From Clostridiales bacterium (GTDB lineage: Bacteria > Bacillota > Clostridia > Saccharofermentanales > DTU023): DNA of 64,000 nucleotides. The position numbers and the translations under genes were made by a program. A model generated the notes under the pieces. The model ran no database searches, had not been told where the DNA came from, and saw only the letters and a list, made by a program, of their open reading frames with translations. Of the stretch, positions 7,909 to 15,664 are shown piece by piece (position 1 is the stretch's first letter; the number at the start of each line of letters is the position of its first letter). Where the stretch lies: NCBI GenBank assembly GCA_004556455.1, contig SFGY01000005.1:79491-143490 (forward strand), given 5' to 3'.

Positions 7909-8447
7909 AATGGCAGAAGGCTATCACAAGAAACCCCGCAAAAATTTCCTCACGCGCGCGCGAGATATTGCCGCTGTCGCTAACCCCTATCCGACAGCCA
8001 CCCCCTAAAGATTTTTGCATTTTTTTACCCCCCTGCCCTTAGCCGTATCACTTAAAGCCAGGTTAAAGCCGTGTATTCTGTGTGTTTCTCTTTCCTCACG
8101 AAAACCCCGCGCTCCTCACGGCCAACGGGAAAACATGAACCACGTTTCCCGCATGATTGTTTCATCGCTCAGATGATTAGCAAGAGGGCAAAACTAGAGA
8201 ATGGCAACGGCTAATAGCCAGTAAACAAGGAGCTAGTAATCACACTCAAGGCCGCTTGAAGCTAGCGATTTCTACCCCCTCTTACCCTCAGAAAGAAAAG
8301 ATTTTCGCATAAGAAACCGCTAATAATAGTTGGAAATATTTCACTTTTAGCAGCTTTTTGCTGAGAGAAGAACACGATTAAAGCACGATCAGGAACAACA
8401 AACAAGAGCGGGCACCCTTTCATGTGTTTTTATGTGCAGTGACGGCG

Positions 8448-8565
8448 AAAGGCGCGCCCATGCTGGTAGGGAGGAGGTAGCCCACGCCTTTAGTAAAGGC
8501 AAAGCAAGGGCTGAAGCTGTCAAAATTTCTTTGACAAGTGCCGGTTACTGAAAACGGCTTTTTTT
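8448..8565 (+). ncRNA. Candidate structured RNA with alternative stems and terminator
   Basis: AAAGGCG (8448-8454) can pair perfectly with CGCCTTT (8485-8491). The same CGCCTTT can instead form a tight hairpin with AAAGGC at 8495-8500, so the two folds exclude each other. Next come a perfect 7-bp hairpin TGTCAAA/TTTGACA (8518-8536) and a hairpin GCCG...CGGC (8540-8558) with seven Ts. The layout resembles a small regulatory RNA or a riboswitch/attenuator. No known RNA family is recognised and no promoter is certain. Confidence 0.4.
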
Positions 8566-8758
8566 ATGGCGAAGGTCGACCGCGGCCAGTCCCGACAAAA
8601 TATATAATTTCCTCTCGCTCCTATAGAAACCCTCAGCACGCAAGCGATGAAAAGCTAAGCGCCCCGCTTTATATTGCTATTAGCCGCTTGTGGTGTTAGA
8701 ATCTTTTTAAGAACATAAGATATCTTGAAGTATATGTATAATATTCAAATAAATATCT

Positions 8759-8796
8759 AACTTCGACAAACTGGTATTTTGCGAAGTTCGTTTTTT
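8759..8796 (+). terminator. Terminator-like hairpin in the element
   Basis: AACTTCG(A)CAAA pairs with TTTGCGAAGTT around an 8-nt loop (one bulged A), followed by CG and TTTTTT at 8791-8796. No gene ends near it, so it may end the upstream transcript or an unannotated RNA. Confidence 0.55.
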
Positions 8797-8980
8797 GCAT
8801 AATATACAGGGCTTGAAATGCCCTATTATCAGGGCTTACAAAACTGCAAAAACTAAGACAAACTACAAACAAAAAACACGAAGTCTATAAAAAGCGTTAG
8901 AACGCATTTGAGAATGAATAATATACATCGGGATATTTTATCAATCGTTAAAAGTGTTTCTATTGTGGAGGTACGGTGCT

Positions 8981-9217
8981 ATGATCAGTTATAAACCTTT
9001 AGCCCACACACTCATTGACAAGGGGATAAACAGGGCAGAGCTTGGGCGGCGGTGTGGCTTTTCCCCTTCTACGCTCGCGAGACTTGGCAAGGACAGAAGC
9101 GTAAACCTAACTGTTATTGAGCGGCTATGCTTAGAGCTTGGCTGCCAGGTGCAAGACGTTGTAGAAATACTTCCCGACCCGGAAGGGATAACAGAGCCGC
9201 CAGGTGCTGAGCTTTGA
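8981..9217 (+). CDS. Small XRE-type HTH protein
   Basis: 78 residues. The ATG at 8981 is chosen over the upstream reading from 8954 because GGAGG (8967-8971) precedes it. The HTH is compact: AHTLIDKGINRAELGRRCGF, then SPSTLARLGKDRSVNLTVIERLCLELG (described as residues 7-55). It matches the short Cro/CI-like regulators of mobile elements. A Pro-rich tail (ILPDPEGITEPPG) follows. It is the first gene after the long gene-free region and 60 bp ahead of the sigma/ArpU-like gene, so it probably governs that late-type module. The target is unknown. Confidence 0.75.
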   Translation: MISYKPLAHTLIDKGINRAELGRRCGFSPSTLARLGKDRSVNLTVIERLCLELGCQVQDVVEILPDPEGITEPPGAEL

Positions 9218-9279
9218 TAGCTGGTCAAGGAAATATAGCGGCCAAGCGTTAAGCAATTTGTTCACAGGAGGCTGCAATC

Positions 9280-9807
9280 ATGGAAACCTCAGAAGCCGTT
9301 AGCTCTGAACCTGTACGCCATATCACAGACGAAGAATACAGGCGCATAGCTGAGGCTTGTTTTATTCCTCTAGCTGACGAACAAGCCAACGTCAACGACA
9401 AACGGGAAGCACTGGCGCGACGGCGGCAGAAGATCAGCAGCGCGCAAAGCTCCTGTTACTTCGGAGGTGGGCACGCTGACCGACACAGCCCGCAGGATAA
9501 AGAAGCGGCTATAGCTGAGTTAGTCGACCTTGAGCGGGAATTTGATTTTTTTGAAACTCTAGTTATTTTTTGGGGGCTGGAATATGAAAACTGGCTTTTC
9601 AGCTTCATATCTTCCGGGCTTCTCTCTCGTGATGAGTACGCCTGCATTATTTCCCGCCATACAAGAGGGCTAAAAGGTGAAGCAGCATTAAAGGCCGCTG
9701 AAACGAGCTGGCCAACCTTCAAACGCAAACTAAAAAGCGGGCTTGTAAAGCTAGGAAAACACCTTCAAAAAACAGGCGAAAAACCGCCTGAAAAATTTTT
9801 TGCCTGA
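9280..9807 (+). CDS. Sigma-region-4 / ArpU-like protein (tentative)
   Basis: 175 residues with AGGAGG ahead of the ATG at 9280. The N-terminal half is charged and helical. The C-terminal ~70 residues read like the sigma-70 region 4 / phage late-regulator HTH seen in ArpU/RinA-type proteins: an LLSRDEYACIISRHTRGLKG segment, then a helix ending in PTFKRKLKSGLVKLGKHL. Such proteins activate phage late genes, which would make sense for a satellite or prophage remnant. Similarity is by pattern only. It is the last gene of the element, ending 66 bp before attR. Confidence 0.55.
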   Translation: METSEAVSSEPVRHITDEEYRRIAEACFIPLADEQANVNDKREALARRRQKISSAQSSCYFGGGHADRHSPQDKEAAIAELVDLEREFDFFETLVIFWGLEYENWLFSFISSGLLSRDEYACIISRHTRGLKGEAALKAAETSWPTFKRKLKSGLVKLGKHLQKTGEKPPEKFFA

Positions 9808-9810
9808 AAT

Positions 9811-9828
9811 TTGTTACCTTTTTGTTAC
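9811..9828. repeat. Terminal direct repeat, right copy
   Basis: TTGTTACCTTTTTGTTAC, identical to 2533-2550, 45 bp inside the attR core. Possible integrase arm-binding site. Confidence 0.55.
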
Positions 9829-9862
9829 TCCAAAAATCAAAAATCCATGAAAATACGGCATT

Positions 9863-10363
9863 TCAAAGTCTAATGAATGGTTTAGCCAGAATCAGACCCA
9901 GGATGAGCCCCAGGGTGTTGAGCAGAATATCGTCGATATCCCAGACGCCGATGCCCGTCAGTAATTGTAAAAATTCGATCAGGAGGATACAAAAAAGACC
10001 GGAAAAGAAGAGCCTGAAATGACCTTTATTTCTCAGGAGCAGACGACCCAGAAAACCATAGGGAAGAAAAATAAGGAGATTGCCGAGGAGATTCAAAAGC
10101 GCCAGGTGGAAATGTGGGCCACCCGGTTCCAAGAGCTGCGAGAAGAGACGAATGCTGTGTAAAGGTTTCAGGTTAAAGGCTTCGCCCACCTGAGGGTCCA
10201 GAAGGGTCAGATAAGGTGACAGTTGCTGAGGCTGCATAAAGGGGAGCGTTTTAAAAAGTAAAAGTGAGAAAACGCAGCAAAGGTAGAGCAAAAAGCACAG
10301 CCAACCCACGATGCTCAGCCAGGTCAAAGAAGAATGTAAACGTTTATGGCTCATAAGCTGCAT
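9863..10363 (-). CDS. VanZ-like membrane protein (insertion target; altered C-terminus)
   Basis: VanZ-family protein of ~166 residues with about four membrane segments and the family signature NLLGNLLIFLPYGF, then IEFLQLLTGIGVWDIDDILLNTLG (residues ~88-155). VanZ homologues are linked to glycopeptide tolerance and envelope functions, but most have no proven role. The gene's last codons lie in the attR core; after it the element supplies R-L-stop. The displaced natural end (A-F-Q-R-R-stop) remains beside attL at about 2402-2416. The element has therefore regenerated a near-normal C-terminus. The start may be the ATG at 10354 rather than 10363; a TATAAT lies just upstream. Confidence 0.88.
   Translation of the reverse strand: MQLMSHKRLHSSLTWLSIVGWLCFLLYLCCVFSLLLFKTLPFMQPQQLSPYLTLLDPQVGEAFNLKPLHSIRLFSQLLEPGGPHFHLALLNLLGNLLIFLPYGFLGRLLLRNKGHFRLFFSGLFCILLIEFLQLLTGIGVWDIDDILLNTLGLILGLILAKPFIRL
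9873..9891. repeat. attR core (19-bp direct repeat)
   Basis: ATGAATGGTTTAGCCAGAA, identical to 2414-2432, inside the 3' end of the VanZ-like gene. Confidence 0.85.
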
Positions 10364-10375
10364 TATAGCATGAGC

Positions 10376-10404
10376 TTGTTTAGCTCTCCGGCCTTCTCTA
10401 TAAT
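10376..10404 (+). promoter_or_regulatory. Promoter of uppP
   Basis: TTGTTT (10376-10381), 17-bp spacer, TATAAT (10399-10404), 55 nt before the uppP start. Confidence 0.65.
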
Positions 10405-10458
10405 TTAAATGATGAGCGTAGATGTATCAACTCTAACGCTTAAGCTCGGAGGCAGACG

Positions 10459-11637
10459 ATGGATCCAGTGACAGATTTTATCAGCCGCATTCTCACGGCA
10501 ATTGTGTATGGAGTTGTTGAAGGGGTCAGTGAATGGCTCCCCATTAGTTCGACCGGGCATCTCATTTTGCTTGAGGCGATCTTGCCTCTGCGCATGTCAG
10601 CGGCCTTTGGTTCGGCTTTCCGTATTGTGATTCAGCTGGGAGCCGTCATGGCTGTGCCGCTGCTCTACTGGTCGGTCATCTGGCCTTTCGGCAAGCCCCG
10701 ACAGCCCCAGATTCATGCCCTGGGAAATCGCCCGCCTGTCCGTCCGCAACAGAGGCCTCAAGCTGGTCTTAACGACGCAGGTCTGAATTATGGCCAGCCG
10801 CATTCTCGAAAGCCGGAGAGAGCGCAAAGCCCTGTCAGAGCTTCTGTCCCGCAGAGAGCAGTTCGCCCTGCTGCACCGCAGAACCTGCGCCCCGACCTGC
10901 AGCAGGAGAAGAGAAGAACTGAGAGGCCAGCTTACCGATATCAGCCGCTGAATGGTCCTAAGCCAGATGCAAACGCTTTTCCACCGCGGCAGATGAGCGC
11001 TTCCTCTCGGCAGACGCAGACCGTGAAAGGCCAGCGAAGTTTTTCGTTTCTGCGCCCGGACGTCCTCATGCTCTGGGCTAAACTGCTGCTCGCCTGCGTT
11101 CCGGCAGCCATAGTAGGTCTTTTTTTTGACGATCTCATCGAAAAACATTTTTATAACCCCCTGCCTGTCACGCTTGCCTTAATCATCGTTGGCCTTCTCT
11201 TTATCATTGTGGAGCAGTCGCTGAAAGGCAAACATCCCCGTATCCTGACACTAAACGAAATGAGCTGGTCACTGGCTCTGATCATCGGCCTGTTTCAAGT
11301 GCTGGCAGCAGTCTTCCCCGGGGTGTCTCGTTCCGGCGCCACCATACTGGGAGCTTTGATTTTCGGTGTGAGCCGTAAAGTGGCCTCTGAATTTACTTTC
11401 CTGCTTGCTCTTCCGGTCATGCTCGGAGCGAGCCTCTTAAAATTACTTCGGCTCAATTATCAGCCCCAGGCCATTGAGACCGTGATTTTGCTTGTGGCCT
11501 GCCTCAGTGCTTTTATTGTTTCCATTCTGACGATGCGTTTTCTCATCAGCTACGTGCAAAAGCATGATTTCAAAGCCTTTGCTTACTATCGCATTGCTCT
11601 GGGGGTTCTGGTGCTTGTTCTCTTCACCTTCATGTGA
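10459..11637 (+). CDS. uppP: Undecaprenyl-diphosphatase with a ~125-residue insert
   Basis: UppP/BacA dephosphorylates undecaprenyl diphosphate to recycle the lipid carrier for peptidoglycan. Both active-site motifs are present: EGVSEWLPISSTGH near residue 21 and PGVSRSGAT near residue 285. The remainder shows the expected membrane helices. The protein has 392 residues against the usual ~270. The extra length is a Pro/Arg/Gln-rich, non-membrane segment at about 80-205 between the second and third membrane segments. The segment is in frame, so the gene is open. It may be a disordered loop. GC-rich composition there differs from the flanks. Start ATG 10459 has GGAGG 10 nt upstream. Monocistronic from its own promoter. 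Confidence 0.93.
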   Translation: MDPVTDFISRILTAIVYGVVEGVSEWLPISSTGHLILLEAILPLRMSAAFGSAFRIVIQLGAVMAVPLLYWSVIWPFGKPRQPQIHALGNRPPVRPQQRPQAGLNDAGLNYGQPHSRKPERAQSPVRASVPQRAVRPAAPQNLRPDLQQEKRRTERPAYRYQPLNGPKPDANAFPPRQMSASSRQTQTVKGQRSFSFLRPDVLMLWAKLLLACVPAAIVGLFFDDLIEKHFYNPLPVTLALIIVGLLFIIVEQSLKGKHPRILTLNEMSWSLALIIGLFQVLAAVFPGVSRSGATILGALIFGVSRKVASEFTFLLALPVMLGASLLKLLRLNYQPQAIETVILLVACLSAFIVSILTMRFLISYVQKHDFKAFAYYRIALGVLVLVLFTFM

Positions 11638-11814
11638 ATTAAAGCACGGTGCGTGCCCAGGGGAGTGTGAAAACACTCGTGTCCTTCACATTCATATGAA
11701 TTAAAACCAGCGAGATGAGTCTTTTCAGGCTGATCAAGGCTCTGTAGCAGCAGCCTGGAGGTCTCTGCCAGGAAAGGTCCAGCTATTTTACACCCAACGA
11801 AAGGTTAGGGAAAA

Positions 11815-12162
11815 ATGATGACAGACAATAAAATGATGAATGACAAGGCAACAAAGAAAGAAAAGCAAATCGCAAGAATCAGGGAGATGGAAACGAAGGC
11901 CAATCTGCTTGCAGCGGGCGCCGCAGAATTTCAGGCGGTCCTGGATAAGTTTGCGGAAGTGGAACCTGCCTACAGGGAACTGAGCCAATATTATGGCGGC
12001 AGTGAGTGGTGGGAGGACAAGACCTTTTCGGAAGCCAAAGATTTCCCGGAGGATTTGAGCTGTGGCGTTCTTTCGGAGGATGGCCTCTATAATATTCTGG
12101 GAGACTTGCACAGCCTGGCCATTCAGATGCTGGAACTGAGCTGCGATATTCTCAAAAATTAA
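11815..12162 (+). CDS. DUF4298-family protein
   Basis: 115 residues; small soluble protein. The N-terminal helix is rich in K/E (KEKQIARIREMETKANLL), with a central segment YRELSQYYGGSEWWEDKTF and the C-terminal GVLSEDGLYNILGDLHSLAIQMLEL. This pattern matches the uncharacterised DUF4298 family found in Firmicutes. No membrane or signal segment. The start is ATG 11815 or 11818 (AGGTTAGGG upstream). It sits alone between uppP and the cobalamin operon. Function unknown. Confidence 0.8.
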   Translation: MMTDNKMMNDKATKKEKQIARIREMETKANLLAAGAAEFQAVLDKFAEVEPAYRELSQYYGGSEWWEDKTFSEAKDFPEDLSCGVLSEDGLYNILGDLHSLAIQMLELSCDILKN

Positions 12163-12277
12163 TGGCAAAACATGTCTTGACATCATAACTCATTTGAGAA
12201 AAAGCAAGACGTATTCTGCTAAACTAAAATGAAATTGGCCCGATTTCTGTGGCGAAGAAGCAGTGAGGAGCATAGAC

Positions 12278-12925
12278 ATGTCAGAGTGTGCATTTTTTCT
12301 TGAGTTAGATTCCCTGCCGGTAATCGTGACTGGCGGTGGCGAAAAAGCTCTTAACAAGGCAGGCATATTAGCAGAAGCCGGTGCGGAAGTGAGCTGTTGG
12401 AGCCGCGACTTTATTCCTGGATTTGCCGATTTACAGAAACTTTATCCGGATAAACTAGGCTTTGTTCGTGGGGAACTGACGCCGGAGCTTTTGCTTCATT
12501 TGATCCATGGACCCGCGCGACCTTTTTGTCTTGTTGCAGCGAGTGAAGATCCTGAGGCCGATCTTGCTCTGTCGCAAATTTGCCGCGAGGAAAAAATCCC
12601 CTGCATACGCGAAGGCCGAGATACAGATTCTTCTCTGGCCCGACTCATAGATCGCGGAGAACTTTCTTTTGCAGTTGCTGCAAAACACCTGCCAGAGCTC
12701 GAAGAACTCTGGCACAGCCGACTGGAACGAGAGCTGCCTCAGGAATGGCTTCAAGGGAGCGCCGAGCTGCTGGCCTACGCAGAGAGTCCGGAAGTGCAGA
12801 AACTACACCCGGATTTTCGCGAACGTGAGCTGCACGATATCTCTGCGGCCATGTTGGACTGCAACGGCCGTTTTGAGGCGGCCCTGGCCAAATATGAGGC
12901 CCAGAAGAAGCGGGCTTTCTTTTAA
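12278..12925 (+). CDS. Met8/CysG-N-like precorrin-2 dehydrogenase
   Basis: 215 residues. NAD(P)-binding Rossmann start at residues ~8-35 (LPVIVTGGGEKALNKAG), followed by GAEVSCWSRDF, as in the siroheme synthase N-domain family that oxidises precorrin-2 to sirohydrochlorin and may chelate metal. The start ATG 12278 has GAGGAG upstream; the reading from 12263 lacks it. It heads the cobalamin cluster, ending 3 nt before cobT, so it presumably supplies the tetrapyrrole branch. However, no other corrin-ring gene is in the window. Similarity beyond the Rossmann part is modest, so the exact activity is uncertain. Confidence 0.7.
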   Translation: MSECAFFLELDSLPVIVTGGGEKALNKAGILAEAGAEVSCWSRDFIPGFADLQKLYPDKLGFVRGELTPELLLHLIHGPARPFCLVAASEDPEADLALSQICREEKIPCIREGRDTDSSLARLIDRGELSFAVAAKHLPELEELWHSRLERELPQEWLQGSAELLAYAESPEVQKLHPDFRERELHDISAAMLDCNGRFEAALAKYEAQKKRAFF

Positions 12926-12928
12926 GCC

Positions 12929-14176
12929 ATGATGGGCAGTCATCCTATGCATGATAATAAGATAAGTGAAAACTTGCCGCCTGAAAAGCTTGGTGAAAAG
13001 CTTGGTGAAAAGACGGGATTAAAAGAGCAGATCCTTGATGCCCTCAGAGGCTTTGAGTTTTCTGCCGAAGAGTGCAGCACCTGGCTGGCTGAGTTAAAGC
13101 AGACCGCCCTGCTGCCTGATAAAGCAGCAGCTGCTGCTTGCCGGGCACAGTGGCAAGCTCTCTGCAAACCGCTCTATTCCCTGGGTCGTCTGGAAGAACT
13201 GATCTGCCGCCTGGCCGGGGCGAGCGGACAGAAGATCCCGGAGATCAGCCCACGTGCCGCCTATATTTTTGTGGCGGACAACGGCATTGTCGAAGAAGGG
13301 GTCAGCCAGACCGGACAGGAAGTGACCGCCCAGGTCTTGCGCAATATCAATGAGCGCAAGTGTACGGTAAAGCTCTGGAGTGAACGTTATGGCCTTGATC
13401 TCATTCCCGTAGATCTGGGCGCCCGTTATTATCGTGGAGAGGAAGAACCCGGCGCAGCTGAGGTTTTCGTGCATAAAATCATGCCCGAAGGAACGCATAG
13501 CTTTCTGCGGCAGGATGCGATGAGCCGGGAGCAGGCTCTCGAGGCTCTCGCCGTGGGCCGTGAATGTGCCTGGGCAGCGGCAGGCGCAGGGGTCAGACTG
13601 CTGGTCGGCGGCGAGATGGGCATAGGTAATACCAGTAGCTCGACGGCGCTGATCTCAGCCCTGCTGGGCTGCCCTCCTGAAGAAATCTGCGGCCGGGGTT
13701 CCGGACTTTCAGATGAGGCCTTTCGTCACAAAAGTAAAGTACTTGGCCAGGCTCTTGCGTCCCGGAAGCTGGGGCCTGCAGATCCTCTGGGCGCTTTAGC
13801 GGCCGTTGGGGGGCTCGACATTGCCGCCCTCTGTGGCCTCTACCTTGGTGCCGCAGAGGCTCGCGTTCCGGTTCTGCTCGATGGTCTTATCTCCTACGCT
13901 GCAGCTCTCTGCGCGTTTTATCTTGTGCCCGCGAGCCAGGCCTTCCTGATCCCCACCCATGTGGCGAGAGAAAAAGGCGCGGCAGCAGTGGCCAAAGCCT
14001 TAAATCTCAAAGCCGTTCTGGACCTTGATATCGCTTTGGGAGAAGGCTCCGGGGCCATCCTCCTGATCCCGCTCCTGGAAGCTGCACTGCAGGATTTGAA
14101 CGAACTTCCACGCTTTGCTGAGGGGCATGTTGAGGCCTATGAAGATTTTGCTGCCAAAAGCTCAGAGCAAAACTAA
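12929..14176 (+). CDS. cobT: Nicotinate-nucleotide-dimethylbenzimidazole phosphoribosyltransferase
   Basis: CobT makes alpha-ribazole 5'-phosphate from nicotinate mononucleotide and the lower base, for the cobalamin nucleotide loop. Recognisable blocks are YIFVADNGIVEEGVSQTGQE, LLVGGEMGIGNTSSSTAL, and LALGEGSGA-type catalytic glutamate region near the end (DIALGEGSGA). 415 residues is longer than the usual ~350. The extra is an N-terminal ~55 residues containing a small KLGEKLGEK tandem repeat (12988-13013). A later start, such as ATG 12947, is possible. Its 3' end overlaps cobU, indicating a tightly coupled operon. Confidence 0.95.
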   Translation: MMGSHPMHDNKISENLPPEKLGEKLGEKTGLKEQILDALRGFEFSAEECSTWLAELKQTALLPDKAAAAACRAQWQALCKPLYSLGRLEELICRLAGASGQKIPEISPRAAYIFVADNGIVEEGVSQTGQEVTAQVLRNINERKCTVKLWSERYGLDLIPVDLGARYYRGEEEPGAAEVFVHKIMPEGTHSFLRQDAMSREQALEALAVGRECAWAAAGAGVRLLVGGEMGIGNTSSSTALISALLGCPPEEICGRGSGLSDEAFRHKSKVLGQALASRKLGPADPLGALAAVGGLDIAALCGLYLGAAEARVPVLLDGLISYAAALCAFYLVPASQAFLIPTHVAREKGAAAVAKALNLKAVLDLDIALGEGSGAILLIPLLEAALQDLNELPRFAEGHVEAYEDFAAKSSEQN

Positions 14177-14801
14177 GGATTTTCTCTGCTGTGAAAACTG
14201 GACTGTTCCCCTGGAAAGTCAGCGCTTTCTTTTGCTTGTTGGCGGGAGCAAAAGCGGCAAATCAGCCCTTGCAGAAGACTGGTCGCAGGAGGCGGCTGAA
14301 CGCTTCTCGGCGCCCCTCATTTATCTCGCCACGATGGAGGCGGGAAATGATCCCGAAAATCTGGAGCGTATCGCCCGACACCGTCGGCAGCGTGCAGGCA
14401 AAGGCTTCAGAGATGTGGAAAAAGCTCGTGACCTTTTAGAGCTGGGATCTGAAATTCCCCTGGGAGCAGTCATTCTCCTTGAATGTCTGGGAAATCTGGC
14501 GGCTAATGAACTTTTCCGGGAAAACCTCCAGGAGGCGACTGAGCTTTCGGTAGAAAAACTCAAGCTTAAAATACTCAGTGATTTGGACGGCCTCATGCAA
14601 AGGTGCCGCCTGCTCATTCTGGTGAGTAACGATGTATCCTCGGATATTCTGGATTATGACGCAGGAACGAAGTTATGGATCCGGCTCATGGGCGCCCTGC
14701 ACGCGGCTTTGGCCGAACGCAGGGATGGACTTTGTTGTGAGGTTACAGCCGGATTTCCGCTGCTTATCTCACCACTGCAGGGGATTAAAGAGGAAGTATA
14801 A
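14139..14801 (+). CDS. cobU: Adenosylcobinamide kinase / guanylyltransferase
   Basis: Phosphorylates adenosylcobinamide and attaches GMP, giving adenosylcobinamide-GDP. P-loop VGGSKSGKSALAE at about residues 30-42, then LIYLATMEAGNDPE with the HRRQR segment that includes the guanylylation histidine region, and ILLECLGNLAANELF. About 220 residues, slightly longer than usual because of the N-terminus. The ATG at 14139 (GAGG just upstream) overlaps the end of cobT by 38 nt; starts at 14115 or 14127 are also open. It ends one base before cobS. Confidence 0.93.
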   Translation: MKILLPKAQSKTKDFLCCENWTVPLESQRFLLLVGGSKSGKSALAEDWSQEAAERFSAPLIYLATMEAGNDPENLERIARHRRQRAGKGFRDVEKARDLLELGSEIPLGAVILLECLGNLAANELFRENLQEATELSVEKLKLKILSDLDGLMQRCRLLILVSNDVSSDILDYDAGTKLWIRLMGALHAALAERRDGLCCEVTAGFPLLISPLQGIKEEV

Positions 14802-15650
14802 GTGATGGTGCACAGTAAAAAAGATCAAAATCAAAAGGTGTTGCCAGGCCTTTTCGGCAGGACGCTTAAGGAGCTGAGAAACTCTGTCTTGTCAGCTTTC
14901 TCCTTTTACAGTCGTATCCCTGTGCCACAAAACTTTGGCAGGGAAACGCCCCCTCATGTCCTCCTGGCCTTTCCCCTGGTGGGCTTTGTCATCGGCCTCA
15001 TCCTTGGCCTGCTGCTCATGATCCTGAGTTTTTCTCACAAGCCTTTTTTGCTCGCCGCTCTTTTCCTTCTTGGCGAGTTTATGCTCACTGGTGGTATCCA
15101 TCTTGATGGCTTTGCCGATGCGGCGGATGCGATCTATTCACGCCGTGGACGCGAAGAAGAACTGCGTATCATGAAAGACCCTCATGCCGGACCTATGGCG
15201 ATTATTTCTGTGATTTTGCTCTTGCTTTGTGAATTTGCGGCTTTAGCAGAAATTCTGAAACATAGCTTGCCTCTCTTTCCGGGATCCTCTGGCTGGAGAC
15301 TGGCCCTTGTCCTGGCAAGTTTTCTGGCAGCAGGACGCTGTGCTTCAGGCTATCTTTCTTTGTCCCTTCCCTATGCCCGTTCCTCTGGAATGCTGGGTCT
15401 GGTCAAAAACCCCGGAGATGAACGAAAAAAAATCATTCTGCTTCTGCAAGGACTTTTTTTTGCCTTAGTGGCCAGTCTTGTCGCTTCCATTCCGGGTCTC
15501 ATTGCTGTCGGCGCAATACTTCCTCTCGCCTTTCTCTCGGCGACTTATTTCAGACGTCATTACGGGGGGATCACCGGTGATCTTGCGGGTTTTTTTCTCT
15601 GTGTGGCAGAAGCAGTAGAATTAAGCCTTTACGCCCTTTTCTTAGCATGA
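14802..15650 (+). CDS. cobS: Adenosylcobinamide-GDP ribazoletransferase (cobalamin synthase)
   Basis: CobS joins adenosylcobinamide-GDP with alpha-ribazole (phosphate) at the membrane, the last step of the nucleotide loop. It has about six to seven hydrophobic helices. Family motifs are FYSRIPVP near the N-terminus, GGIHLDGFADAADAIYS, and MKDPHAGPMAI. The end HYGGITGDLAG is typical. 282 residues; start GTG 14802 or ATG 14805 (GAGGAAG upstream). Immediately follows cobU. Confidence 0.95.
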   Translation: MMVHSKKDQNQKVLPGLFGRTLKELRNSVLSAFSFYSRIPVPQNFGRETPPHVLLAFPLVGFVIGLILGLLLMILSFSHKPFLLAALFLLGEFMLTGGIHLDGFADAADAIYSRRGREEELRIMKDPHAGPMAIISVILLLLCEFAALAEILKHSLPLFPGSSGWRLALVLASFLAAGRCASGYLSLSLPYARSSGMLGLVKNPGDERKKIILLLQGLFFALVASLVASIPGLIAVGAILPLAFLSATYFRRHYGGITGDLAGFFLCVAEAVELSLYALFLA

Positions 15651-15664
15651 GGAGAAGATAAAAG

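Larger units (their letters stand above)
7805..8980. other. Gene-free 1.2-kb region of the element
   Basis: No ORF with a ribosome site is seen on either strand. It contains a terminator (7881-7908), a GC-alternating patch near 7951-7963, a candidate structured RNA ending in a terminator (8448-8565), a second terminator-like hairpin (8759-8796) and a ~70% AT stretch at 8690-8960. In satellites such regions can hold packaging or regulatory sites, but I cannot identify one. Confidence 0.5.
2414..9891. mobile_element. Integrated satellite-like / integrative element (~7.46 kb)
   Basis: The element is bounded by a 19-bp perfect direct repeat, ATGAATGGTTTAGCCAGAA, at 2414-2432 and 9873-9891. The right copy lies in the 3' end of a VanZ-like gene whose last residues (R-L-stop) come from element DNA. 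The left flank still encodes the displaced tail. Contents in order are a leftward tyrosine integrase (nonsense mutated), a leftward CI-like repressor, a rightward Cro-like HTH gene, a 71-residue protein, an excisionase-like protein, a primase-helicase, iterons, a ~100-residue protein, an ~1.2-kb gene-free region, a small HTH gene and a sigma/ArpU-like gene. There are no relaxase, conjugation, capsid, terminase or lysis genes. An 18-bp repeat, TTGTTACCTTTTTGTTAC, sits inside both ends. Boundaries are well supported; the class (phage satellite versus cryptic IME or prophage remnant) is inference. Confidence 0.85.

Noticed and set aside
10597..11148. 183-codon open frame opposite uppP
   Set aside because: Shadow of the GC-rich UppP insert, with no domain or start signal.
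12163..12277. Cobalamin riboswitch before the cob operon
   Set aside because: The interval is only ~115 nt and lacks the conserved core; only weak promoter-like elements.
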